The notes beneath the pieces are model-generated. The model did not search any database and was not told the DNA's origin. It saw nothing but the letters and a program-made list of their open reading frames with translations. A DNA stretch of 24,606 nt, from NCBI RefSeq assembly GCF_000499385.1, contig NW_013654426.1:1-24606 (forward strand), written 5' to 3'. The DNA is from Eimeria necatrix (taxonomy: Eukaryota; Apicomplexa; Conoidasida; Eucoccidiorida; Eimeriidae). The position numbers were made by a program, and so were the translations under genes. Below, one piece after another: positions 1-9,010 of this stretch (the stretch's first letter is position 1; the number at the start of each line of letters is the position of its first letter).

Positions 1-3000
1 GTGAAGACCAGTGCAGGCTGTCAAATTTGGGGCGCATGTTCTTCAAATCATTGCCAACGTGCATATACAGTTCAAACAGCAAGCACTGCAGCGAAGCGTT
101 CACTGACATTACCTGTCTCGTCTGTGCTTGCACTACGACGTTCTCTGCAAACTGATAATGGCGCTTTGAACAAGGCTGAGTGAAGCTTCACAATTTTGCC
201 AGCCCCATTGTAAAGAGTAAACGCGAATCCTATCTTTTACATGTTTTCTTTTCGAAGAGTAAATCCGTATGAAGTCAAATACAGTAAGGAAAGGGCCTTT
301 TGAACCAGCGCGCGAGTGCTCAGTTTGGAACAAACAAAGAACAAGATGAAAAATACGCTTTTATATGGTTGAACGTACATTTTGTGCTGCTTTTTGGAGT
401 GGAAAGGGCCGTTCAAAGATAAATGAAGTAGCATTTGTCCTAGGCGAGCATTTGTCGGAATACCACGCCCTGCACCCGTGAATGCCGAAGCGTCAGAGGT
501 CACCGCCAGGTGTTACATGTCTACGGTGCATGTGGAAGATAGTCTTTTCTCCAGTTTAGAAACGATAAGCAGAAGCAGCGATGAGCGTACTCTCTGAAAC
601 GGTAGCTACGAGGCGCAGCACTAGTTGTCAAATAAAACCATGCACTCCGTGGTTTGATGTTTCGAAGCACGTCGATGGCTCACTTAATTTAGTGCCATAA
701 AGCTATGACATGCCACTCTTTTGGCACGACGACAATGTGACAGCCCAAAGCATAACATATCAAACTTTGAATCGTTACCAAATTGGCGAGCTAAGTCCAT
801 AATATTTGCCTGCGCATATTATTGTATGAGCTCTCGACTGATACTTTAGTTACTGAGATATACTGTTGTGTATATCTTGACGACTGAAGTGCTCAGCACG
901 TTTTTCTTCCGGAGTGTAAGAAACAGCTAAGGATCCGCTCAATTCCGCACAAGGGGTCCTCTCAAGAAAGCAAGCGAAGGTTGCTAAAAATCGATGATAA
1001 ACGACAAAGCAGTCGTCCTTTTTGCGCTTGTATTTTAGTGGCGCATATGCACGCTTCAGCTGATAGACGTTTTGAGCACATATTCTGTAAGATTGTGTCA
1101 GTTCCTTCTTCAAAGTCGGCACCCACAAACACACTGCATCCCAATGTTTTTTTAAAGAACTTGGTTAAAGAACCTTCTACAATACAAACCGCGCACACCT
1201 GGAATAATTCTAAATAAAGGTGTAACGACAAAAGGTTCTAGTTTTTGCTGCTGTTAGAGCGCCGCCTCCACCATTCGTGGCCGATCCTACTGGACATTTT
1301 TGTTACTCATCAGAAGGTTTTCAACCGCAGTGCCATTTCTTAAATTCTTGCAAGCCTTTACTACCCCTTGCATCACGACTGCATGTCGCAGGCACAAGTT
1401 CGTCAAGGGCTCAGTCTGTTTTACGGCCCCAGCAAGCGTGATATTGAAACAGTCTCTACATATCGAACAGTTTGCAATTGATTTTTTTGAGAATATCGCA
1501 TGTTTTTAACAAAACTGGAGCAAGCTCATTCAAAAGCTAGAAGCTTGACAGACTTCTGTGGCGCCTCTATCTGCACTTTTGTTAGCTGTTATCTTTTGTG
1601 TCGCATTCGCGCTCGTCCTAAACAAAAGCGCAGCTTGTAGAAAAAACAACCTGTTTTCAAACGCATGCTACATGCTGCTTGAACACGCTGCCGGATAGAG
1701 AAAGTGATCTCATAACAGTAATATCTTTCCAGGACCCTAAATGCATGAACGCAGTGCGTTGCTCTATTCTGGGCAAGAACCTAAGTGCTTGACCCTTCAT
1801 TACGGGCCTGTCGAATAACGCAGCACCAAAATGACGTGTAATACACATATGCATCCACTATCAAGTAAATATAGTGCAAGTGTGAGAATTCTTGAGCTGT
1901 CTGCTCAGACATCCTCTTGAGGAAAACAAAAGAGTACACCGCCTAACCTGGAAGAATATGTGGAGCGCCTGTCTGATGCCGCTATTGTCAAATTTGAAAG
2001 ATAGGATTTATACAGCATCGTCTGCTAAAAGCTGTAGACGCCATCTCTCCAGTATAATAAAACGGAGGTACAAAAGATTCTTTGCTTAAGAGCTTGCGCC
2101 ATACCTCGTTGGAACTGTTCAGCAATCGAAGAAGTCTGCTTGCGCAAATCTCTTTGCTTCGTCACAGCGTTCGATAAGCATGGGTAGCGTTCATACTAAC
2201 ATTTTCTGTTTCTAAAACCCACAAGCTGCGTCGGTTTCGCCCATGTGATGTGTCATGTACATTTGAATGCTCGATAGCATGAGTTCAAGCGTAGCCTCGT
2301 GACAGAAGCGATATTCAAGAGCTGGACGTCTGATTGCATTGAACCCAATGGCTACAATGATGCCATCAGAAGGGTGGGCTTCAGACAAAAGAACTGTGGA
2401 TGCCAACGGACTAGTTTTCGATGCTGTGGTTTCTTGGTTCTACGTGGCGAGTAAATACGTCTTTTATACAAGAAACATTATGAAAAACACTAAATCAGTG
2501 CAAAGCCCAGCAGTCGACTGTAAAACGACATGTTTCTAAGTGACTGGAAGCTTCAAAAAGGAAATGTCGAGATTGAAAATAAAAAAAATTAAGTGTGATG
2601 GAGATGTGAAGGCCCCAGGCTCAAAGCCTCTAAGATGCTTGAAATATGCGTTGACAACATCGCAATCCATCGAACAGCTGGATAATGTTAAAAATCTACC
2701 CACAAGCTGGATTCAATCAGTGGACAAAAACTTTTAATGGAGAATGCTATAGCACACCAAATATTTAGTGGAGCGTCCTTTAGCGCCGTTTGTGAACATG
2801 ACGGTAAGGATTAAAATTCGAAAGTGTATACTTTTTTAAGCCTGCTATCTGATAGGGTAACGGTGCTCACACAAATAAATGACTCTTTGTAAGGATGATG
2901 TGTTAAATAAGAAAATTCATACTGCGCAAAAACACGTGGGCCAGGCCACCACTTAAAGCTGAAAGCAATTTAGGCACATCACTAGGCGCTGGTACGTGTT

Positions 3001-3069
3001 TGCAAATCGCAAAAGAAAAGGGCTTCGATTTTGCATATCAATTTTATCCCCTCCCAATCTTAAGGCTAC
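1..3069. other. Stretch with no supportable gene
   Basis: All six frames are broken often; the longest open frames are under 100 codons and lie on both strands without any order. No RNA gene, tandem repeat or mobile-element end was seen. A short A-rich run is present around 2578-2590. One GCATGC palindrome lies at 1663-1668. The stretch reads as intergenic or intronic DNA. Confidence 0.6.
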
Positions 3070-3504
3070 TTAGGTAGCAGCATTCACAGAAAAATATAAT
3101 TCATTCCTGGGAGCTGCAGTGCGCTTGTGTTTTGTGAAACGACAGCTTTGCAGTGGGGAACCCATGTAAAGGCGATAGCAGAAAACTCGTTTCGGCTCTG
3201 TATTATGGTATCCACAGCACTGCAGCATGAAAAGCGTCGGTAACTTGCTGATGATCCCTGTAAACCACGGTGAGTTACGCTTCATGCATGAAACAAACCA
3301 AAGTCGCAAACGATATTTCAGAGTACGCGCTTTATTTTCCAATTGATTTGAGCTTCTGACATCACATGAATACTTAGGAGGCACAAAGGACTCCTCGAAG
3401 TCCACAAAAACACCGCTGTAACATGATGATGCCTTGATGTAGCCATCTGTGGAACGTACTATCTGAACAAGCAGAGCGTTGCGCTTTGGCAGTGTCCTCT
3501 TCAT
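3070..3504 (-). other. Candidate exon or decayed gene, 144 codons, unknown function
   Basis: This minus-strand frame opens at a real ATG and runs 144 codons to TAA. It is the longest ATG-started frame in the window. The predicted product is basic and cysteine-containing, starts MKRTLPKRNALLVQIVRSTD and has no domain, signal peptide or membrane segment that I recognise. Its third-position G+C is near 50% by a hand count over the first 90 codons, a little above the window average. It directly follows two other minus-strand frames (3588-3839 and 3506-3697), each in a different phase. That is what a frameshifted gene or several exons would look like, but it is also possible by chance: one or fewer stop-free runs of this size are expected in a random sequence of this length. 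I assign no function. Confidence 0.2.
3281..3292. repeat. Perfect 12-bp palindrome TTCATGCATGAA
   Basis: A perfect palindrome centred on ATGCAT lies inside the 144-codon frame. It may be a protein-binding site or chance; nothing else marks it. Confidence 0.5.
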
Positions 3505-3505
3505 A

Positions 3506-3839
3506 TCACACTATCATCCAAACACTTACATGAGCATAATATCCTTTTAACAAAAGCTTTTTCAAGACAAAAGTACATTTCTTTGTCTCAAGAAGCACGT
3601 GCGCTACTGAGCAAGAATGCCGTTTTGTCGTAGCAAGATCTGCATATACGCACGTCTTTCTCTGAGACGTCAACAGCAGATCCCCATATGCGAGCAAAAC
3701 ACTTTATTCGCTCCTCAGTGTCAATAAAGATACGACATGCAGCAATCTTGCAGTCTTTGCCGATATGCCCTCCTCGTACGCGCTGTTGATTAAAGCGGAC
3801 GCCAAAAGATGCCCAAGGTACGTCGCTGATTACAAGCAA
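3506..3839 (-). other. Two overlapping minus-strand frames upstream of the 144-codon frame
   Basis: Frame 3588-3839 (83 codons, TTG first codon) and frame 3506-3697 (63 codons) overlap in different phases. The second ends one base before the ATG of the 144-codon frame. The first has several cysteines, ending in the stretch KDVRICRSCYDK, whose C-x2-C spacing recalls zinc-binding ends such as FYVE-type fingers. The other ligands and the basic RHHCR motif of that family are absent, so I do not call it. A donor-like GTAAGT on the minus strand sits near 3523-3528. Either this is a multi-exon or frame-broken gene continuing into 3070-3504, or it is chance. Confidence 0.12.
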
Positions 3840-5264
3840 ATAAGGAATCCGCTTTCACACTTCGAGCTCCAAAGTAAGTTCGGAAGCAACGAAAAGAAAA
3901 AGCATGCGGTAACTATAGATATGCAATCAGTGTGTCTTGTAGCGCATCTTTAGATTCATAACGCAGCAAGGTACGGCGCATCCACACGGATGACGCTATT
4001 GCATCTGTTACTTAAGAGCCAAAGAGTGTGAGCATGAATGCCCAAGCATATGGTATCTAGGCCCATTGTACAAAGATGCGAAGGGCTTGTCATTAAAAAC
4101 GTTCGTAGCATATAGCGATTCTATGGAAATAGGCGTCGCCATACATTTTCTTCGGGGATACGTCTACATTGGTAGCAAATGCGCAAGCAGCATCCAGTTC
4201 ACCAACAAGCAACCCCAGAATAATGCTACGAAGGAGAGCCATAAGCTTGAATGACGCAAAGCATGCAATAAACGAACATTGAGCGCTCAAGTTACGCAAT
4301 TACACGAACATTGCAAGGACGTGGCCAACTACTTTCAATGCAGAGAACTGCCTTAACAATCACCTAGTTGCCACGGTGCAGGCTCATACAACGTACAAAC
4401 ACTACGTCTTTTCTCACCATCAAAATGGTTGCATATGGAAGCAATTCCATTAGTCCTATTTTTAATTAAACTGACTCCCTTAAGGGCCGCATTATGCCAA
4501 GAGGGGTAGGCTTTACACTGAGTTTGCGTTGAAGTCAGAGGACGCAATGCCAGTATGTTTGCATCATTTGAAGGAGACTTCGCAGACGACAATCTGTCTG
4601 GGCAAGCGGTTGGATTGCTGCAGCTTCCTAAATAAGCCATATTTGTGTCAGTGTTTGCACTGCGATAGTGTGGCGCACCTGGTACACAAAAGCAGTCGAT
4701 CGCCGTATTTCGTTTCTTCAAATGATGCTTGATTGACGCTAACGGCAAAGTCCGTTCATACTGATTAAAAATTGAGCACGTCTTGAGCTGAAGCTTTACA
4801 TAATTTGTCATGTCACGCACCAGCTGATCAGGATGCAATTTTGAACCATAAACTTTCGAGTCGACTTACAGCTTTCGTAAAGTAATAATTTGCATAGCCA
4901 AAAGCTCTGTGACAGTGCACGTTTTTCTAGAAAAGAGCTTTGTGCGAGAAATTCCAGTACCAGGCTGAGCCTTCTTTGTGGCAAGCTATGAGGGAGCCGT
5001 AATGCGTATCGATTTTTAAGCTTCCTATTCAGGAGTATCTACCTCATGATACGATTTCAGACAGAGGGCTAAAATCGTATAGCCGCTTGCAAGGAAAGCT
5101 TATTGCAAATTTTCAACACACAACTGATGCCTTGCGTTTTTTCAAAATCGTTTGTTGCTTGTTCTGCAGAGAGTTGACGCCGCCAGGATTGCAGCAAAGA
5201 TAGCTTGTCTTCCCCTTTTGTGGAAAAATTTCATTCGTGCTGGTAGCCCGGCTAATACGCAAAC
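3840..5264. other. Stretch with no confident gene; holds the longest open frame
   Basis: The minus strand is open from 4838 to 4353 (161 codons), the longest frame in the window. Its first codon is TTG; the first in-frame ATG is residue 10. The product is cysteine-, serine- and asparagine-rich with no domain I recognise, and roughly 0.2 such stop-free runs are expected by chance in this window, so I do not call it a gene. An exact 13-bp inverted pair (4561-4573 and 4716-4728) lies within it. GCATGC palindromes lie at 3902 and 4261. Confidence 0.5.
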
Positions 5265-5494
5265 CTTGTTCGATGCCTTTGGAAACAGGAACGTCCAGGT
5301 CTCCCTAAACAAAATTCACTTAATCTAGACGCATTTTGTCTCTGCAACCGCGCACTCCTAGTGGGTATTTTGCCAGATTCGCATGGCATTAGCAGTGCCA
5401 ACAGGACAGCGACTACATAGCCATTCTGCTGGAACAAAAGTATGCTTTCTGAAAATTTGTGTTGGTGTAGTTTTAATAAACCGCATTCATCCAC
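5265..5494 (+). repeat. Left arm of a large inverted repeat
   Basis: This arm matches the reverse complement of 5671-5894. I counted about 25 mismatches over about 218 gap-free positions (about 88% identity), and an insertion of about 6 bp sits near the inner end (around 5483-5488). The best-conserved core spans roughly 5345-5455. The minus strand is open across the arm (5252-5494, 80 codons) with a hydrophobic stretch, VVAVLLALLMPC. The partner arm keeps a related stretch but reaches a stop soon after, so the open frame probably reflects sequence composition and not a conserved protein. The arms are either an element duplicated head to head or two copies of one dispersed repeat in opposite orientation. 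Confidence 0.93.
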
Positions 5495-5670
5495 TTTCGA
5501 GAGTGCTTATCGAACTATTTACGCGTTATTTTGCCGACGTGAACAATTGTTGGCCTGAACGAGGTGGAAGCATGCACTTTCAGGTAGCGTACATATTGCA
5601 CAGTTCTTGGCATGACATACATCCTTGAAAGCAACATGCATCAGCACGTCATACGGGCTTCATTAGTCCG
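5495..5670. other. Spacer (loop) of the inverted repeat
   Basis: This 176-bp segment between the two arms is unique within the window. It contains one GCATGC at 5570. I see no gene, recombinase site or smaller inverted repeat in it. Confidence 0.8.
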
Positions 5671-5894
5671 GTGGATGGTTTATTAAAATTACACCGACAA
5701 AAATTTTCAGAAAGCATATTTTCGTTCCAGAAGAATGGCTATGTAGTCGCTGTCCTTGTGGCACTGCTAATACCATGCGAAGCTGGCAAAATACCCACTA
5801 GGAGTGCGCGGTAACAGAGACAAAATGTCTCCGGAGTACGTGAATTGTGCATAGGGAGACCTGAATGTTCCTGTTTCCAAAGGCACAGAACAAG
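5671..5894 (-). repeat. Right arm of a large inverted repeat
   Basis: This is the reverse-complement partner of 5265-5494. Read on the plus strand it encodes QKNGYVVAVLVALLIPCE and meets a stop after the shared SAR residues. The left arm reads QQNGYVVAVLLALLMPCE and continues. Differences between the arms are scattered, with a denser divergent patch facing 5310-5336, so the arms are not freshly copied. If transcribed through, the RNA could fold into a hairpin of more than 200 bp. Confidence 0.93.
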
Positions 5895-6915
5895 ACAACG
5901 AACATCCGACGATTTTTCATTTTTCTGTTTATACGAGGTTTGCAGCCGTATATTCAAGCACACTGGAACGGCAAAATATGCAGCAAGATCGTGTACGACT
6001 TATATATAGGCAACAGCACACTTTCTTGAGAACATAAAATGAGCGTGAACGCTATTGGCCGCGTATTGAGCACTTGCACCTATCACGAGCAGCACTACAG
6101 GAACCGCAGCAAAAGGATGAAAAGCGCTAGGCAAAACTACACGTCATTAGAGTAAAGCGGAAGCATTTGCTTGTGATTTAGGAAAAACCAAAGATTGGCG
6201 CAAAGATGTTCGGTAAGTGCTAGAAATTTCAACAGTCTAAACTATTAATTCTTGAGTGATGTGGTTGCCCTGAAGGCGTGCCTAGTAATTGCCTGTATCG
6301 AGCTCGCAATTAATGGTGAGAACTTATCGCCTTTTGGCTTGGTTTCAGCGTTATTAAGTGTTTAGTATTCAACGAAAAAGTAATAATCCTGATTCGCGAA
6401 TTGAGAACAAATATTCGAATGCCCAGGTCTTCGTTTGGTTCTTTGAATTTCGAACAGACGTGCATGAACGCAATAAAAATGAGTTGACAGTCACCATATA
6501 ACATGTTTAGATGCCAGCTCAGCACAGAGGTAATTCAATTGCTTCGAGCCAAGAGCAACTAGATATACTCCGCGTTTAACGACGCCGTTGCTCTCCATTC
6601 GCCACCTTACCTTATTGAAGTCTTCATGCATTCATGCGGAAAGCAAAAGCATTTGTGAACATAAAATCCAGAGCAACATCTTTGGTGCTGATTGTCAGTT
6701 GGCTTTTTGCCCAATCCATACCGTGCGCATTGCGTGTAAATTCAAGGCATTTGACAGCCGGTATACATTGGCCGCGAGGCCGCTGCCCTTGGAGGTCAAC
6801 AACTCCCTGTGAGTACAGCCGTGAACTTGGTTTCTAGGCCTTACAGAAAGGGTGGGCTTGTTAAAACAAAACTTTGCTGCTGCGGAAAAAGCTCATCGCC
6901 GTCTGGGTCCTTAAA
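5895..6915. other. Stretch with no supportable gene
   Basis: Only short, scattered open frames are present (at most 74 codons), with no RNA gene or repeat detected. The sequence is moderately A+T-rich, especially around 6300-6530. Confidence 0.6.
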
Positions 6916-7245
6916 TTAGCTACCAATTATTGAATAGGTTTTTGTATCAAACCGCGTGTACGATTCCTGCTGCTGTCGGAAGGTTAAGCAGCTGCGTTTA
7001 TCTTCTTCATTAGTGCACAATCGATCTGGTAAAACGTAAAGCAGTACGCCGTTTTTCTCCAAGGCATGCATAAGGCGGCCGACTCTCAAAACATGTGGGT
7101 TGGTATCCTCAGAAGTCGACCACAAAATAAACAACTTTCGCCTCAAACGCAGTTGGACGTAGACTAACATCCTAACGCGCACTCTCTGGAGCATTTGGAT
7201 ATTTTCAAAGAAATCGCTAGCTATTTCAAATTTATCGAATGGCAT
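6916..7245 (-). other. Candidate exon or decayed gene, 109 codons, unknown function
   Basis: This minus-strand frame starts at a real ATG and runs 109 codons. The product begins MPFDKFEIASDFFENIQMLQ, followed by a basic region rich in arginine and leucine, then a polar, glutamine-containing C-terminus. I recognise no domain. It overlaps by 25 bp the end of another minus-strand frame (7221-7502) in a different phase, so the two together give nearly 590 bp of continuous minus-strand openness. A frame-broken gene or chance are both possible. No function is assigned. Confidence 0.14.
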
Positions 7246-7502
7246 AAGCTCTCACAGAGCGTATACTCTCTGTCTGCATAGCTGTCATACGGTACTTCGT
7301 GCAAAATATGATACTGTTTATGCTGCATAACAGCGTCAGCGGCAAAATCCTTGCGGTAAAATCCTTGCTTAAAACCCGCAGGCGTACCGAGTGGCTCCTT
7401 CAGGGCTGGCAACAGCACGAAATACTTGCAGCTAAGATTTGTCGTGCCCCAACAGTGAGCAAATACTTTCAGAAGCGGCGCTGTCAAAACACAATCAGTA
7501 AA
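7221..7502 (-). other. Open minus-strand frame upstream of 6916-7245
   Basis: The frame is open from just after a TAA at 7503-7505 down to a TAG at 7221-7223. No ATG lies near the start (the first candidate codon is TTG), so if real it would be an internal exon. It includes a 14-bp tandem duplication at 7341-7368. The plus strand is also open over much of the same stretch (7299-7670, 123 codons), which weakens any coding claim. Confidence 0.1.
7341..7368 (+). repeat. 14-bp tandem duplication (two units)
   Basis: GGCAAAATCCTTGC is followed directly by GGTAAAATCCTTGC, two adjacent 14-bp units differing at one base. This is typical of replication slippage. The unit is not a multiple of three. 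Confidence 0.9.
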
Positions 7503-7976
7503 TTAGAACAAATGCATACTTCGAACCTGATTTGCATGCCACCATGCCGTATTGTATTTGGCGCCAAGCGCCCACGCGTGTTGAATGTCATTTTATTATT
7601 GTATTTACTCGCCGATTTGTCAGTCCGCATACCATCTTTACTCGATTGTACTTCTGAATACAATTGCTAGTGTGTCGCACATCTATTCTACCAGGAAAAT
7701 ACCATCAGCAGAACATTGTTTCACTTATCTGAAAACTGTCCAATGAGTGCAAAAGCCTTCACTTTCAAAAGGCAAATCTGCTCAACTTCTGCGATAATTT
7801 CCCCAGTTGTTTTTTAATATTGATTGATCAAACGGCAACTCGTGATCGCTCATTCCGTAGTCAACACTGATAAGCACAGGTAAGTAAGGAGAAAATCATT
7901 GCTGGGCAAGTACTGCCTGGCTGTATGCATACTTTGTTTTCCTTGTGTTTCACGATGAAATTATTCTTTGTTTCTT
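7503..7976. other. Stretch with no supportable gene
   Basis: Apart from the tail of a 123-codon plus-strand frame ending at 7670, nothing is open for any length. One GCATGC lies at 7534. No repeat was found. Confidence 0.55.
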
Positions 7977-8309
7977 TCAAGCAAATATAGAACGATCTTC
8001 TAGGAAGCAGTCTTCCCAAATTTCATTTTTGTTCTGATGCGGCCTCAGTTTATCGATATCATCCGCACTTTCAATCAACTTACGTTCTGCAGCAGGATCA
8101 TGTTCGCATACTAAAAGCCATGCCGATGTGTGATGACTTTCCCTCAGTGTGTGAACGACAAGCAGACATCTTGCTGCAACCCACAGAATCTGCAGGTTAA
8201 GCAGCACAACCGCCAGGATTTGGGCCACGATAAAACTAAATATTGCAATTGGCCATTTTATCAACAGAAAGATGGTACCGGGAAAGGAACAACAAGAAAA
8301 AATATGAAT
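7977..8309 (-). other. Candidate membrane-type exon, unknown function
   Basis: The minus frame is open from after a TGA at 8310-8312 to the TGA at 7977-7979, about 110 codons. It encodes a strongly hydrophobic stretch of about 35 residues (for example WPIAIFSFIVAQILAVVLL), followed by a polar, acidic tail (for example ESADDIDKLRP). The layout resembles a single-pass membrane protein. However, there is no ATG in the frame, so it could only be an internal or last exon. A pyrimidine-rich run on the minus strand around 8275-8303 lies upstream of an AG near 8240, a possible acceptor. The plus strand is open here too (8130-8453). I recognise no family. Confidence 0.15.
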
Positions 8310-8843
8310 TCATGTTTACCGTGTTCGTGGGTTAAAACTGCACGCGCGGGCGCTGACACAAAAGCCGGCGCTGCTTATGTGGAAACGACCGATCAGATAC
8401 CGCAAACACACTCTAGTATGTTTGAGATACGTGGCATTTTGGTTATTTTTTGAAGGCAACATATGTATTTAATATTTTAACGGTACATATGCGACACATG
8501 AAGAAACGATTGTGGGTAAAGACCACCTCACGTCCTGCACCATTACCCTAGCTAGATGCACTACCGGTGCACAGCTGACTTTGTGACAGCCTAAGATTAT
8601 TTTAAAGGAAAAAAACGTCTAAGCTGCAACGATTTGAGCTGCTTTACGTTACAATTGGGAAGCAGCTGTAAAGTGAGCTGTTATTCTCTTAAGTTGCGAA
8701 GGCAAGCTTCAAGGTGCTCATACAGGAAATAAAAATACGGGAAAAAATATTTTGAACAACTCATGGAGCAGTTGAATCCGCTTTATGAACTCGTCCTGTT
8801 TTTAACCATTGTACACACAGATGCACAGCATCACTAAAATATT
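8310..8843. other. Stretch with no supportable gene
   Basis: A+T-rich in parts (8455-8500 and 8720-8760) with no long frame beyond the tail of 8130-8453. No RNA gene or repeat was seen. Confidence 0.55.
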
Positions 8844-8863
8844 CACGCCCACACGCACACACT

Positions 8864-8902
8864 CCCACCCACACCCCCACCCACAACCACACCCACCCAC
8901 CC
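8864..8902 (-). other. Predicted G-quadruplex / i-motif
   Basis: Seven runs of three or more C fall within 39 bp on the plus strand (8864-8866, 8868-8870, 8874-8878, 8880-8882, 8892-8894, 8896-8898, 8900-8902). The minus strand therefore has seven G-runs with loops mostly of 1-3 bases, well above the four needed for an intramolecular quadruplex. Confidence 0.7.
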
Positions 8903-8950
8903 GCACCAACACCCACACACCTACCCGCCCATCCACACACACACACAGAT

Positions 8951-8984
8951 ACACCGACGCACACCGACACGCCGACACACCGAC
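8951..8984 (+). repeat. ACACCGAC 8-bp tandem repeat
   Basis: Units lie at 8951-8958, 8961-8968, 8969-8976 (ACGCCGAC) and 8977-8984, with a 2-bp GC interruption after the first. They are embedded in the larger C/A tract. Confidence 0.85.
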
Positions 8985-9010
8985 ACGCACACGCACACAC
9001 ACACACACAT

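Larger units (their letters stand above)
8844..9010 (+). repeat. C/A-only simple-sequence tract with G-quadruplex motif
   Basis: The plus strand is almost entirely C and A for about 165 bp. It has four parts: a CCCA-type block (8848-8930), a (CA)7 run (8934-8947), a block of 8-bp units ACACCGAC with variants (8951-8984), and a (CA)8 run (8994-9009). Open frames across it (His/Thr/Pro-rich on plus, Val/Cys/Gly-rich on minus) are products of the simple sequence and not genes. Confidence 0.95.

Noticed and set aside
3588..3839. FYVE-type zinc finger from the end DVRICRSCYDK
   Set aside because: Only the last C-x2-C pair resembles the family; the earlier cysteine pairs and the basic RHHCR motif are missing.
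5252..5494. Protein gene encoded by the inverted-repeat arms
   Set aside because: The frame stops early in the partner arm, and the arms differ by amino-acid changes with no excess of silent changes.
6916..7502. Frames 7221-7502 and 6916-7245 as one gene broken by the 14-bp tandem duplication
   Set aside because: Leaving out one 14-bp unit would put the upstream part in the phase of the downstream frame, but that phase has stops at 7336-7338 and just below, so it does not join the two.
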